Shown here one piece after another: positions 1 through 11,422 of a stretch of DNA of 64,000 nucleotides; position 1 is the first letter of the stretch, and every line of letters starts with the position of its first letter. The translations under genes and the position numbers were made by a program. This DNA is from Pseudomonadota bacterium (GTDB taxonomy: Bacteria; Pseudomonadota; Gammaproteobacteria; Burkholderiales; Ferrovaceae), in assembly GCA_021811145.1 (NCBI GenBank), contig JAJZPN010000006.1, positions 1 to 64,000 on the forward strand, read 5' to 3'. The notes below the pieces were generated by a model. The model searched no databases and was not told the DNA's origin. It saw nothing but the letters and a program-made list of their open reading frames with translations.

Positions 1-150
1 TGATAAGTCATTTTTAGCGGTATAAAGTGTAATATGAGGAGTATTTGCAAAAAATACCAAGTATCCAGTAATGAGACTTCCTAATAGAGAGACAATCCAT
101 ACCCACCACCAGGTTTTATACTGATTTATAATAGAAAGAACAAATTTCAT
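1..150 (-). CDS. CpaB/RcpC-like Flp pilus assembly protein, N-terminal fragment
   Basis: The window edge cuts this gene; only the first 50 residues are visible, starting at the ATG whose complement ends at 150. They show a short cytoplasmic N-terminus, one strongly hydrophobic membrane segment (about residues 14-35, rich in Trp, Val, Leu and Ile) and then a periplasmic stretch reading NTPHITLYTAKNDLS. This resembles the start of the SAF domain of CpaB/RcpC proteins, which help assemble Flp/Tad pili at the outer-membrane secretin. It lies directly downstream of a Flp pilin gene on the same strand, the usual place for tad genes. The assignment is inferred from context and topology, because too little sequence is present for certainty. 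Confidence 0.5.
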   Translation of the reverse strand, partial: MKFVLSIINQYKTWWWVWIVSLLGSLITGYLVFFANTPHITLYTAKNDLS

Positions 151-170
151 GAGAGGCGGCATTTGTTTTG

Positions 171-199
171 AGGAGAAAATGATTGATTCATTTTCTCCT
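171..199 (-). promoter_or_regulatory. Perfect 12-bp hairpin between flp pilin and the next gene
   Basis: Bases 171-182 (AGGAGAAAATGA) are exactly complementary to 188-199, with a 5-nt loop. No T-run follows on the minus strand, so this is not a standard intrinsic terminator. It may be an mRNA-stabilising or processing hairpin that lets pilin transcript accumulate above the assembly genes. Confidence 0.6.
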
Positions 200-209
200 A
201 AGCTAATAG

Positions 210-401
210 TTATACTGCTGCTGCTATAGTGGTTGCAATCGTCGTAAATTTGGCATTTAAGTTACTCCCTAATAAAGTGGTCCCCGCTATAATTGCTAAA
301 CCTATCAATGAGGCAATTAGTCCGTATTCAATGGCGGTTACGCCATCTTCTTCTATTAAAAATGAGTGTAATTGTTGATAAAAGCGCTCTATATATTTCA
401 T
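210..401 (-). CDS. flp: Flp/Fap-type pilin (Flp family prepilin)
   Basis: A 63-residue type IVb prepilin. The basic leader ends at Gly20 and is followed by VTAIEYGLIA, the hallmark Flp motif: cleavage after Gly20 by a TadV-type peptidase, with conserved Glu25 and Tyr26 in the mature protein. A single hydrophobic helix (about 26-47) packs the pilus core. The length is normal for the family. An AGGAG ribosome site lies about 7 bases before the ATG. The gene is read toward a CpaB-like gene, so it looks like the first gene of a tad locus running off the left edge. The LuxR-type gene upstream on the same strand is a plausible local regulator (inference). Confidence 0.93.
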   Translation of the reverse strand: MKYIERFYQQLHSFLIEEDGVTAIEYGLIASLIGLAIIAGTTLLGSNLNAKFTTIATTIAAAV

Positions 402-789
402 AACATTCTCCTGGTTGACTCATCGTTATTCGATGTTTATTCAGGTTAGTGTTTTTGTAGAGCAGAAAATAGGGACAAAGCTCCTAATTTATGAGGGTGT
501 TATATCCTGAAATTGCTGTGACAATTATCTGAACCGCCTCTAAATAGATAGATAGATTTTTTTAATCGCACAACTAACAATTGGCTGATGATTGATATGT
601 TAATACGTAAAAATATTGATGTAATTATCTTAAAATGAAGCATCATAACGAGTCTTATCGTTATTTTTTATTATGAGGTTGCCTTGGCGTTAACGCCTAC
701 TCATTTTATTCAGATGAGTCATTTCTAAACTAAATGCCCATTTTTTTAAAGCTATAACGCTATTGTTTCTTGCTCAGGTTAGGATGACA
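402..789. promoter_or_regulatory. Non-coding region upstream of flp with two inverted repeats
   Basis: This AT-rich stretch of 388 bases separates the 3' end of the LuxR-type gene from flp and must carry the flp promoter unless the two are cotranscribed. A perfect 12-bp palindrome GGCGTTAACGCC sits at 686-697, and an inverted repeat ACTCAT-N9-ATGAGT at 699-719 abuts it; these could be operators or a leaky terminator. I found no convincing sigma70 or sigma54 promoter and no credible ORF. Confidence 0.4.
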
Positions 790-1470
790 TCAATTGGGTG
801 TCGGAAGAATTATCTGTCGCTCTAGAGAGAATGCGATTAGAGCTGCTTTGCCTTTTAGCTCTAACTTTTTATAAATTTCAGATAAGTAGTTCCTTATTGT
901 AGAAGGACTTAAATGGATAAGTTGACTCAACTCACGAATGGTGGCATCGGGGTAGCGAACAACATAAGCAATAATTTGTTTTTCACGATTACTTAGCTTT
1001 CTTATTAGTACTTCTTCATGAGAAATATTCTCATCTATATACCCGCTTATGGCTCGCTCCATCAGTCTTAAGCCAAGCTCGGGGGAGAACCAGGGTTTAA
1101 GTTGTGCCACTTGTTCTAGTGCGCTGATAAAAGTGCCTGGGGTTTCGTTCCAGGATACCACTGCCTTAGCACCTGCTTTAATGAGTGTCTCCTGTTGTAC
1201 TAGATTGCGATCAGGAACCATGATGAGTAACCCAATATTTTTATTATGAAGTTGATTTGGTAGGTCAAAATTAAATTGAAGTATGCTGGGATCGGCTACG
1301 ATAACATGAGGTTTTTTACGTTCTAGGGTATTTAGAATAGTATGACTAGGGGGCTCATTTCCCATCCAATAAAGAGGGCGTTGTGTGCTTTCTATTAAGG
1401 AACGTACACCTAGGATAGCAATATGATGTTGGCTTGATGCAAATACACGTACTGCAGATGACTCAGACAT
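790..1470 (-). CDS. LuxR/NarL-family regulator with degenerate receiver domain
   Basis: A 226-residue protein. Residues about 7-125 have the alpha/beta pattern of a response-regulator receiver, and HVIVADPS supplies the usual phospho-acceptor Asp position. The N-terminal acidic pair is replaced (VRVFASSQH), and the conserved Lys region reads AVVSWN, so normal phosphorylation is doubtful. Residues about 155-215 are a typical LuxR/FixJ helix-turn-helix (LSNREKQII, then SPSTIRNYLSEIYKKL). A GGAGAGAG ribosome site precedes the ATG. It sits next to flp on the same strand and may control the pilus locus, perhaps phosphorylation-independently (inference). No partner kinase is visible here. Confidence 0.8.
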   Translation of the reverse strand: MSESSAVRVFASSQHHIAILGVRSLIESTQRPLYWMGNEPPSHTILNTLERKKPHVIVADPSILQFNFDLPNQLHNKNIGLLIMVPDRNLVQQETLIKAGAKAVVSWNETPGTFISALEQVAQLKPWFSPELGLRLMERAISGYIDENISHEEVLIRKLSNREKQIIAYVVRYPDATIRELSQLIHLSPSTIRNYLSEIYKKLELKGKAALIAFSLERQIILPTPN

Positions 1471-1790
1471 ACTCTCTCTCCGATTTGTAAAAAAGTAACA
1501 AGTATGATTAGTGTTTTTATGGCATTTATACTATCGACTTTAATGACGAAAGTAATTAAAAGATTTGTAAAGATTGTAAAGATTGGATGGTTTTTCTTGT
1601 GATTTATTTAGTCTTTATGAGGATGTAATATTTAGGTATTACACTTTCTAAATGTTGATTGGGCTGTTGTTAAATAGCAAATTGTTGACGGTGACCTGGT
1701 TTGTAATAATGATCAGGTTGATCACCCCTCATGAACTGATTGATTGTTCAGCCAATTCATGAGGGGTTAATGGTTTAGAATAGCAAACAG
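1471..1790. other. Intergenic region of 320 bases, upstream of the LuxR-type gene
   Basis: Very AT-rich. It should hold the promoter of the LuxR-type gene in 1490-1560, although no consensus -35/-10 pair stands out. The right part carries the hairpin described at 1724-1767 and a short GATCA-N3-TGATC repeat at 1711-1723. No ORF or RNA gene is seen. Confidence 0.4.
1724..1767 (-). terminator. Stem-loop downstream of the old yellow enzyme gene
   Basis: ACCCCTCATGAA at 1724-1735 is exactly complementary to 1756-1767 (12 bp), and the loop contains a nested CTGA/TCAG pairing. It lies 23 bases past the stop codon of the minus-strand gene at 1791. A clear T-run is missing, so termination efficiency is uncertain. 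Confidence 0.5.
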
Positions 1791-2855
1791 TTAGCGTGCT
1801 CGCTGGTATTGTGGTGGGGCAAATGGTTTATCACCTAGCTCAAGGGCCGCGGTCCATGGCCAATGCGGATTTTTTAGTACAGCACGAGCAATAGCAATCA
1901 TGTCTGCTTGTTCTGATTTAAGTATAGTTTCTGCTTGTATCCCACTTGTGATTAATCCTACAGCCATAGTGGGAATAGAAACCTGTTGTTTAATCGCTTG
2001 TGCATGTTCAACTTGATATCCAGGACCAACTGGTATTTGTTGATGCGCAACCAGTCCGCCTGTTGACACATGAATAAATCCTGCACCTAATTGTTCACAC
2101 TCTTTTGAAAAAACGATACTCTCATCAAGAGTTAACCCACCTGGAGCCCAGTCCACGGCAGAAATTCTCATCCCTACAACAACATGAGAAGATACAGCTT
2201 GTTTTACAGCCGCTAAAATTTCTAAGGGATAACGCATTCTATTTTCTAATGAGCCACCATATTGATCTTGACGTTGATTAGAGAGTGGTGAGAGAAACTG
2301 ATGTATTAAATAGCCGTGCGCGCCATGTAATTCTATTGCCAGAAATCCAGCACGTTCTGCTCGTTTAGCTGCTTGCACAAAGTCTTTTTTAACCTGTTCT
2401 AGATCATCCAAGCTCATGGGGTGAGGAGGCATACCTTCCTCATAAAATTTAATCGCTGAAGGTGCCCAAGTTTGCCATCCGCCCTCTTCGGGTAGATAAG
2501 GGTTACCTGGCTCCCACGGACGACGCGTTGAGGCTTTTCGTCCCGCGTGAGCCAATTGTATGGCCATTTTTGCTTGGCCATGATGATTGGCAAACTCAAT
2601 AATATGTTTTAAAGCAGCTTCTTGTTCATCGTTATATAAGCCAAGACAGTAAGGTGTAATTCGTCCTTCAGGATTAACCCCAGTGGCTTCAACAATAACA
2701 AGACCTGCACCTGAAATAGCTAGTCTCCCCAAGTGCATTAAGTGCCAATCTTGTGCGACACCATCGACAGCAGAATATTGGCACATCGGAGCAATAACCA
2801 AACGATTGGCAAGAGATAGAGGGCCCAAATGGTAAGGGGAGAAGAGTAAACTCAT
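1791..2855 (-). CDS. namA: NADPH dehydrogenase, old yellow enzyme family (NamA/XenA/YqjM-like)
   Basis: This 354-residue FMN-dependent TIM-barrel enzyme should reduce activated C=C bonds of enones, and possibly nitro compounds, with NAD(P)H. The N-terminal APMCQYSA carries Cys25 and Tyr27, the flavin-tuning pair typical of the YqjM/XenA class, and ELHGAHGYLIHQFLSP near residue 175 carries the substrate-binding His pair. GIQAETIL and IARAVLKNP near the C-terminus fit the phosphate-binding end of the barrel. The length is normal. It is monocistronic, with a hairpin downstream and a divergent-sized gap upstream. The physiological substrate cannot be read from sequence. Confidence 0.88.
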   Translation of the reverse strand: MSLLFSPYHLGPLSLANRLVIAPMCQYSAVDGVAQDWHLMHLGRLAISGAGLVIVEATGVNPEGRITPYCLGLYNDEQEAALKHIIEFANHHGQAKMAIQLAHAGRKASTRRPWEPGNPYLPEEGGWQTWAPSAIKFYEEGMPPHPMSLDDLEQVKKDFVQAAKRAERAGFLAIELHGAHGYLIHQFLSPLSNQRQDQYGGSLENRMRYPLEILAAVKQAVSSHVVVGMRISAVDWAPGGLTLDESIVFSKECEQLGAGFIHVSTGGLVAHQQIPVGPGYQVEHAQAIKQQVSIPTMAVGLITSGIQAETILKSEQADMIAIARAVLKNPHWPWTAALELGDKPFAPPQYQRAR

Positions 2856-2924
2856 AGTAAACCTCGTTAATTAGTACGTATCCGAATTATATTAATCTAT
2901 TTTATGAAAAGACAACAGGTCTAT

Positions 2925-3833
2925 CTACGTAGTAGCCTTCTTTTTAACCCACATAGTTAAGACAATACCTGCCATGATGAGAATAATCCCTAGTGCATGA
3001 TATAGATGAACGCTCTCATGCAAAAAAACAAATGCCAATAAGGTGCCAAAAACTGGCATTAAATGTATAAATAAACTGGCTTTTCCAGGACCTATTTCTG
3101 CTACGCCACGATTATAGAATACGTAACTTAAGTAACCTGGAAAGATCCCCATGTAAATAAGACCAATAATCGTGTTTGGTGAAAAGTGAAGAGGATGGTT
3201 TAAGTGATTAATTTCCCAATAAACGGGAGCGATAAGAGTAACTATGCCAATTATCACCATCGCTGACAGTAACAACTGAGGAGTGATCGTCTTGGGTCGA
3301 TAGTGAAGTAATACTGTATAAAGAGCCCAATCGATAACAGCCACAATAACCCAAAAGTCACCAATATTCACTTGAATTTGCGTTATTCCGGTCAAATTTC
3401 CTTTAATAACAATTGTAATAACGCCAATAAAGGAAATGACGATACCCAGATATTCTCCGATTGAAAGATTTTTTTTAAGCAATAACCAAGACAACAAAAT
3501 CGTAGCAATCGGTATGAAAGAATTTAATAGCGCCCCATTGGTGGCCGTGGTGGTTTGTAAGCCAAGATAAGCAAAAGTATTGTAGCCTCCAATCCCCAAT
3601 ATACCTAGAGTGAAGAGGATTTTCCAGTGACTAACTAACTGTTCTCGATATTGTTTTAAGTCGCCAAGTGATTGAGGAATTATAAATAAAGCGGCCACTA
3701 ACCAGCGACACAGAGCCATAGTAAAAGGAGGGATATCATGCCCTAAAGCACGACCTAGAACCATATTACTTGCCCAAAACAGAGCAGTAAGAACCAATAA
3801 AAAATAGGGATTTTTAAATAATGATGGTTTCAT
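2925..3833 (-). CDS. EamA/DMT-family membrane transporter
   Basis: A 302-residue protein with about ten hydrophobic helices arranged as two EamA repeats (residues about 10-145 and 155-295). Typical marks are ALFWASNMVLGR in helix 1, a Thr/Asn-rich stretch TTTATNGALLNSF near residue 95, and HLMPVFGTLLAFVFLHES in helix 9. Family members export metabolites or amino acids by proton exchange; no substrate can be assigned. It is 69 bases downstream of the old yellow enzyme gene in the transcription sense and could be cotranscribed with it. A second, unrelated EamA copy is at 52963-53859. Confidence 0.85.
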   Translation of the reverse strand: MKPSLFKNPYFLLVLTALFWASNMVLGRALGHDIPPFTMALCRWLVAALFIIPQSLGDLKQYREQLVSHWKILFTLGILGIGGYNTFAYLGLQTTTATNGALLNSFIPIATILLSWLLLKKNLSIGEYLGIVISFIGVITIVIKGNLTGITQIQVNIGDFWVIVAVIDWALYTVLLHYRPKTITPQLLLSAMVIIGIVTLIAPVYWEINHLNHPLHFSPNTIIGLIYMGIFPGYLSYVFYNRGVAEIGPGKASLFIHLMPVFGTLLAFVFLHESVHLYHALGIILIMAGIVLTMWVKKKATT

Positions 3834-3882
3834 GAAAAAGCAGATGTCATATCAGTGGTCTGAAATGAATGATCTAAATGGA

Positions 3883-3909
3883 CTAAAAGTAGTTCAAAGT
3901 TACTTTTAG
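3883..3909 (-). terminator. Hairpin just downstream of tRNA-Leu
   Basis: CTAAAAGTA at 3883-3891 pairs exactly with TACTTTTAG at 3901-3909 across a 9-nt loop. It begins two bases after the encoded CCA end of the minus-strand tRNA. It is likely the tRNA terminator or a 3' processing signal; the following bases are only moderately T-rich. Confidence 0.5.
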
Positions 3910-3910
3910 A

Positions 3911-3997
3911 TGGTGCCCGGGGCCGGACTCGAACCGGCACACTGTTGCCAGCGTCAGATTTTGAGTCTGATGCGTCTACCAATTTCGCCACCCGGGC
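3911..3997 (-). tRNA. leu tRNA (CAA): tRNA-Leu(CAA)
   Basis: On the minus strand the acceptor stem GCCCGGG pairs with CCCGGGC, followed by discriminator A and an encoded CCA (3911-3913). The T-arm carries GGTTCGAGTCC, the anticodon loop CTCAAAA gives anticodon CAA, and a long variable arm marks a class II tRNA. It reads UUG codons. A perfect -10 (TATAAT) lies at 4009-4014 on the minus strand, placing the start about 5 bases upstream of the mature 5' end. The promoter overlaps the start of divergent queA. Confidence 0.96.
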
Positions 3998-4008
3998 AGT
4001 AATCCGCT

Positions 4009-4014
4009 ATTATA
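4009..4014 (-). promoter_or_regulatory. -10 element of the tRNA-Leu promoter
   Basis: The minus strand reads TATAAT at a distance that starts transcription near 4002, about 5 bases before the mature tRNA. The matching -35 position falls inside queA and is poor (TGTGCG), so the promoter may depend on other sequences. Confidence 0.5.
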
Positions 4015-4022
4015 TTACGATT

Positions 4023-6184
<2,162 letters not shown>

Positions 6185-6216
6185 GTTTTTTTGATTTTAT
6201 TTTAAGGGGATAAGCT

Positions 6217-6495
6217 GTGGCACCTGATCTTGGTATGAATATGGTTTTTATTTTTGTGATGTTTGCTGTGCTCTATTTCATGATGATTCGTCCACAGATG
6301 AAACGTCAAAAAGAGCTTAAAGCCATGTTAAGCGCTCTTGGTAAAGGAGACGAAGTGATGGTGTCTGGATTGGTGGGTAAAATTACTGATCTTGATGATA
6401 ATTATGTTCGTCTTGAAGTGGCTAAAGGAGTGGTTGTTCAAGTTCAACGCGCTGCTGTATCAATTCTTTTGCCTAAAGGCACTTTTAAAAATTAA
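6217..6495 (+). CDS. yajC: Preprotein translocase accessory subunit YajC
   Basis: A 92-residue single-pass membrane protein that associates with SecDF-YidC. One hydrophobic helix (residues about 7-24) is followed by MMIRPQMKRQKELKAML and a small beta domain (GDEVMVSGLVGKI, then VQVQRAAVSILLPKG), the YajC pattern. The start is GTG 6217, supported by AAGGGGA a few bases upstream. It lies between tgt and secD. Confidence 0.95.
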   Translation: MAPDLGMNMVFIFVMFAVLYFMMIRPQMKRQKELKAMLSALGKGDEVMVSGLVGKITDLDDNYVRLEVAKGVVVQVQRAAVSILLPKGTFKN

Positions 6496-6504
6496 ATAAA
6501 CATT

Positions 6505-8382
6505 ATGAATAAGTTTCCTCTCTGGAAAAACACCCTAATAGTGGCGGTGCTACTATTAGGTTTTTTTTATACTCTGCCTAATTTTTATGGCCAGTCTCCT
6601 GCGGTACAAATTTCAGCCCAAGGAGTTGGCGTAAAAGTTGATTCAGTTTTGATGGCTAAGGTTGAGTCAGATCTCCAAGCCAATCATCTTACTCCTATCC
6701 GGGTTAGCCTTGAGGGGGATGGCCTAAAAGTGCGTTTTGCCGATGCAGACACGCAACTTAAAGCCAGAGATATTTTGGATCACACACTCAACCCTGATGA
6801 GCATAATGCCAATTATGTAGTGGCACTTAATTTGGTCGCTAATGCCCCCAAATGGATGAGAGATCTTGGTGCGTTACCCATGTATCTTGGATTGGATTTG
6901 TCAGGTGGAGTACATTTTCTCCTGCAAGTTGATATGAAGGTAGCAGTTGATAAGAAATTAGACGGTATGTTGTCTGAAATTCGCACTGAATTAAGAGACC
7001 AACGTATTTACTACGACACGATTAAACGAGAGGGGCAGCGTTTAGTATTGGTATTTCATGACCAATCTAGCCGTCAACAAGCACATAAGGTAATTGATAA
7101 CCTTCTGCAGGATTTTATTGTTAATGACCAAGGCTCTGCAGGCGACAACGAAATTGTGGCTGTCATTAAACAAGAGTCGTTGAGTAAAATTCAAGAACAA
7201 GCAATTAAGCAAAACATCTTGGCACTTAAAAATCGCGTTAATGAATTAGGTGCAAAAGAACCGATTATTCAACAGCAAGGATTGGATCGTATTATTGTTG
7301 AACTTCCTGGCGTACAAGATACTGCGAAAGCAAAAGAAATTATTGGTCGAACAGCTTCTCTTGAGATCCGTTTAGTGGATGAAGATCACGCTAACCCAAC
7401 TAGCCTTCAAGAGATACCTCCCTATGGAGATGAGTTGGTTGTTGAGCGCAATGGCTATCCTGTATTTGTTAAGAAAACAGTGGTACTGACAGGTGACGTC
7501 ATCACTGACGCAGGAGCAGGTTTTGATTCGCAAACTAACCGTCCTTCGGTGAATATTAGTATGGATGGAAAGGGGGCGCGAATTATTCGTCAGGTATCTC
7601 GTGATAATCTGAAGAAACGCATGGCTATTTTATTGATTGAAAAAAATAAAACCGAAGCTATCAGTGTGGCAACCATTCAAGATGAGTTAGGTGCTCGCTT
7701 TCAGATTACAGGGTTGAGTTCGCCAAAAGAAGCCAATGACTTGGCTTTACTGTTGCGTTCAGGTGCCTTAGCAGCACCGATGGATTTTATTGAAGAGAGA
7801 ACCGTTGGGCCAAGTTTAGGTGCTGAAAATATTGCTCGTGGCTTTCATTCTACTTGGATAGGTTTTACTGCCATTACCCTATTTATGGTGGCTTACTACC
7901 TGTTGTTTGGTTTTGTTTCTATTGTTGCCCTAGCCTGTAACGTTTTACTTTTAGTGGCAATCTTGTCACTGTTACAAGCTACGTTAACACTGCCTGGCAT
8001 GGCTGGTATCGCACTTACAGTGGGTATGGCAATTGACGCAAACGTATTAATTAACGAGAGGATTCGTGAGGAATTACGCAATGGGAATTCTCCGGGGGCG
8101 GCCATAGCGGCAGGATATGAGCGCGCATTTGCTACTATTCTTGATTCTAATGTAACAACAGGTATTGCTGGTATTGCTTTATTTGCCTTTGGCTCTGGTC
8201 CGGTAAAAGGTTTTGCTGTGGTATTAGTGTTAGGCATTATGACGTCTATGTTTAGTAGTGTGCTGGTTTCACGCGGCTTGGTAAATTTGATTTATGGTTC
8301 ACGTCGTAAGATTGCAAATTTATCAATTGGTAATGTGAAATGGCATGATCAGAACGACAAAAATAAAAACAGCAAGGGATAA
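6505..8382 (+). CDS. secD: Protein translocase subunit SecD
   Basis: SecD with SecF uses the proton gradient to pull secreted proteins out of the SecYEG channel. This 625-residue copy has the N-terminal helix, a large periplasmic P1 domain (about 30-440) with the family motif YLGLDLSGGVHFLLQVD near 127, and five C-terminal helices from about 450. The TM4 motif GMAIDANVLINERIREE supplies the conserved Asp, and the C-terminal RND-like signatures are intact. The length is normal. No strong ribosome site is visible nine bases after yajC, so coupling to yajC is likely. Confidence 0.97.
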   Translation: MNKFPLWKNTLIVAVLLLGFFYTLPNFYGQSPAVQISAQGVGVKVDSVLMAKVESDLQANHLTPIRVSLEGDGLKVRFADADTQLKARDILDHTLNPDEHNANYVVALNLVANAPKWMRDLGALPMYLGLDLSGGVHFLLQVDMKVAVDKKLDGMLSEIRTELRDQRIYYDTIKREGQRLVLVFHDQSSRQQAHKVIDNLLQDFIVNDQGSAGDNEIVAVIKQESLSKIQEQAIKQNILALKNRVNELGAKEPIIQQQGLDRIIVELPGVQDTAKAKEIIGRTASLEIRLVDEDHANPTSLQEIPPYGDELVVERNGYPVFVKKTVVLTGDVITDAGAGFDSQTNRPSVNISMDGKGARIIRQVSRDNLKKRMAILLIEKNKTEAISVATIQDELGARFQITGLSSPKEANDLALLLRSGALAAPMDFIEERTVGPSLGAENIARGFHSTWIGFTAITLFMVAYYLLFGFVSIVALACNVLLLVAILSLLQATLTLPGMAGIALTVGMAIDANVLINERIREELRNGNSPGAAIAAGYERAFATILDSNVTTGIAGIALFAFGSGPVKGFAVVLVLGIMTSMFSSVLVSRGLVNLIYGSRRKIANLSIGNVKWHDQNDKNKNSKG

Positions 8383-8387
8383 TCTTT

Positions 8388-9323
8388 ATGGAATTTTTCA
8401 GAATTAAAAAAGATATCCCCTTCATGAGTTGGGGAAAGATTACTACTACGATTTCTTTAGTTACTTTTTTGATTAGTGTTTTCTTTTTGGTAACGAGAGG
8501 ATTGAATTTTTCTGTTGATTTTACAGGCGGTACGGTCATGGAAGTGGCTACTACCCATGTGGCAGATGTTAATCGTTATCGTGGCGCTCTAGAAGGATTG
8601 GGTTTTCGAGATGCCAATGTAGAGAATTTTGGTACCTCAAGTGAGGTGTTGATTCGTTTGCCTCTAAAGAAAGGCCTAACTAGCGCCAAATTATCTGATC
8701 AAGTTTTAGAAGCATTGAAAGTGGTGGATCCGCAGGTAAGTATTCGTCGTGTTGAGTTTGTTGGTCCTCAAGTGGGTGACGAGTTAGTAAAAGATGGTGC
8801 CTCAGCATTGTTATTTGTCATATTGGGTATTGTCATTTATTTGTCTCTTCGTTTTAAATGGCGACCCGCTGTAGCAACCATTGTGGCGAACTTACATGAC
8901 GTTGTGATTATTTTAGGATTCTTTTCTTTTTTCCAATGGGAATTTTCTCTACCGGTACTTGCAGCGGTACTCGCTATTTTAGGTTACTCAGTCAATGAAT
9001 CTGTGGTGGTGTTTGATCGTGTTCGAGAAAACTTTCGTAAAATGCGTGGTGTGAGTGTCGCTACAGTGATTGATAATGCCATTACACGTACAATGAGCCG
9101 CACTATTATTACTCACGGTTGTACTCAATTAATGGTCACTTCTATGCTGTTTTTTGGTGGTGAGGCGCTTCATTATTTTGCGCTCGCTCTTACCATTGGT
9201 ATTATTTTTGGTATTTATTCTTCAGTTTTGGTTGCAAGCCCCATTGCAATGTGGCTTGGTATGAATCGTGATGATTTTGTACAGACCACTAAAAAAGCTG
9301 AACGTGAAGCTACAGAAACATAG
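8388..9323 (+). CDS. secF: Protein translocase subunit SecF
   Basis: SecF is the partner of SecD in post-translocation pulling. The 311-residue protein has helix 1 (about 15-37), the periplasmic domain beginning FSVDFTGGTVMEVA, and five further helices from about 135. GYSVNESVVVFDRVRENFR is the conserved TM4-loop motif, followed by RTIITHGCTQLMV. It starts five bases after secD, clearly one operon. The spacing to the next gene (dedA, 11 bases) suggests read-through. Confidence 0.97.
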   Translation: MEFFRIKKDIPFMSWGKITTTISLVTFLISVFFLVTRGLNFSVDFTGGTVMEVATTHVADVNRYRGALEGLGFRDANVENFGTSSEVLIRLPLKKGLTSAKLSDQVLEALKVVDPQVSIRRVEFVGPQVGDELVKDGASALLFVILGIVIYLSLRFKWRPAVATIVANLHDVVIILGFFSFFQWEFSLPVLAAVLAILGYSVNESVVVFDRVRENFRKMRGVSVATVIDNAITRTMSRTIITHGCTQLMVTSMLFFGGEALHYFALALTIGIIFGIYSSVLVASPIAMWLGMNRDDFVQTTKKAEREATET

Positions 9324-9334
9324 TGGTTGCTTGA

Positions 9335-9991
9335 GTGATCAGTCATTTATTTTCTTACATAGCGCACCTGGATAGTCATCTGATCGATGCCAGTTCAACC
9401 TATGGGCCTGCAGTGTACGGGATTCTGTTTCTTATTATATTTTGTGAGACAGGATTAGTTGTTTTTCCGTTTTTACCAGGCGACTCACTTCTTTTTGTCG
9501 CGGGAGCAGTAGCTGCGATGGGGGCTGCTAATAGTCACGGCTTAAGACTACCTGACTTATTGCTAGTGTTATCGTTAGCGGCGTTTTTGGGAAATGCTGT
9601 TAACTTTCAAATTGGTCGTTTTATTGGCCCCAAGGTTTTTCATTGGGAAAAATCTCGTTGGTTTAACCCTCATCATTTAGCAAGTGCCCATGCTTTTTAT
9701 GAAAAACATGGAGGTAAAACAGTTGTTATTTCCAGGTTTGTTCCACTACTACGTACTTTCGCCCCTTTTGTCGCGGGAGTAGGGGATATGACCCATCAAC
9801 GTTTTTATTTGTTTAATGCAATCGGTGCGGTATTGTGGGTCAGCTCACTGCTTGTGGCTGGTTACTATTTTGGTAACGTTCCTTTTATTAAGGGGCACCT
9901 GACATTAGTTATACTAAGTATTGTGGCGGTTACTTTAATTCCAATCATGTACGCGGGTTTAAAAGCACGTATGCATATGAAGAAAAAGTAA
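9335..9991 (+). CDS. DedA-family membrane protein (putative lipid scramblase/flippase)
   Basis: A 218-residue polytopic protein with the DedA/VTT signatures: a reentrant-loop region FCETGLVVFPFLPGDSLLF (Glu and Pro-Gly-Asp, near 36-54), NFQIGRFIG around 91, and FYEKHGGKTVVISRFVPLLR with the essential Arg/Phe-x-Pro-x-x-Arg near 120-135. DedA proteins help recycle polyprenyl phosphate or phospholipids across the inner membrane and support envelope homeostasis. The GTG start at 9335 has a weak ribosome site, consistent with coupling to secF. The precise lipid handled is not known from sequence. Confidence 0.9.
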   Translation: MISHLFSYIAHLDSHLIDASSTYGPAVYGILFLIIFCETGLVVFPFLPGDSLLFVAGAVAAMGAANSHGLRLPDLLLVLSLAAFLGNAVNFQIGRFIGPKVFHWEKSRWFNPHHLASAHAFYEKHGGKTVVISRFVPLLRTFAPFVAGVGDMTHQRFYLFNAIGAVLWVSSLLVAGYYFGNVPFIKGHLTLVILSIVAVTLIPIMYAGLKARMHMKKK

Positions 9992-10034
9992 CTTTATACT
10001 TATTTTTATTGTCAGTTTTTCTATTTAGGCATAA

Positions 10035-11405
<1,371 letters not shown>

Positions 11406-11422
11406 CTTTTTAAGGAAATAAA

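Noticed and set aside
179-229. Small plus-strand ORF with Leu run (ends ILLLL) near flp
   Set aside because: It is antisense to the flp C-terminus and to the hairpin; the Leu codons come from Ala codons of the pilin.
3945-4022. N-terminal extension of queA
   Set aside because: It is the complement of tRNA-Leu; the homologous protein starts at ATG 4023.
8252-8539. Minus-strand open frame across the secD-secF junction
   Set aside because: Antisense to two well-supported sec genes, no ribosome site and no recognisable domain.
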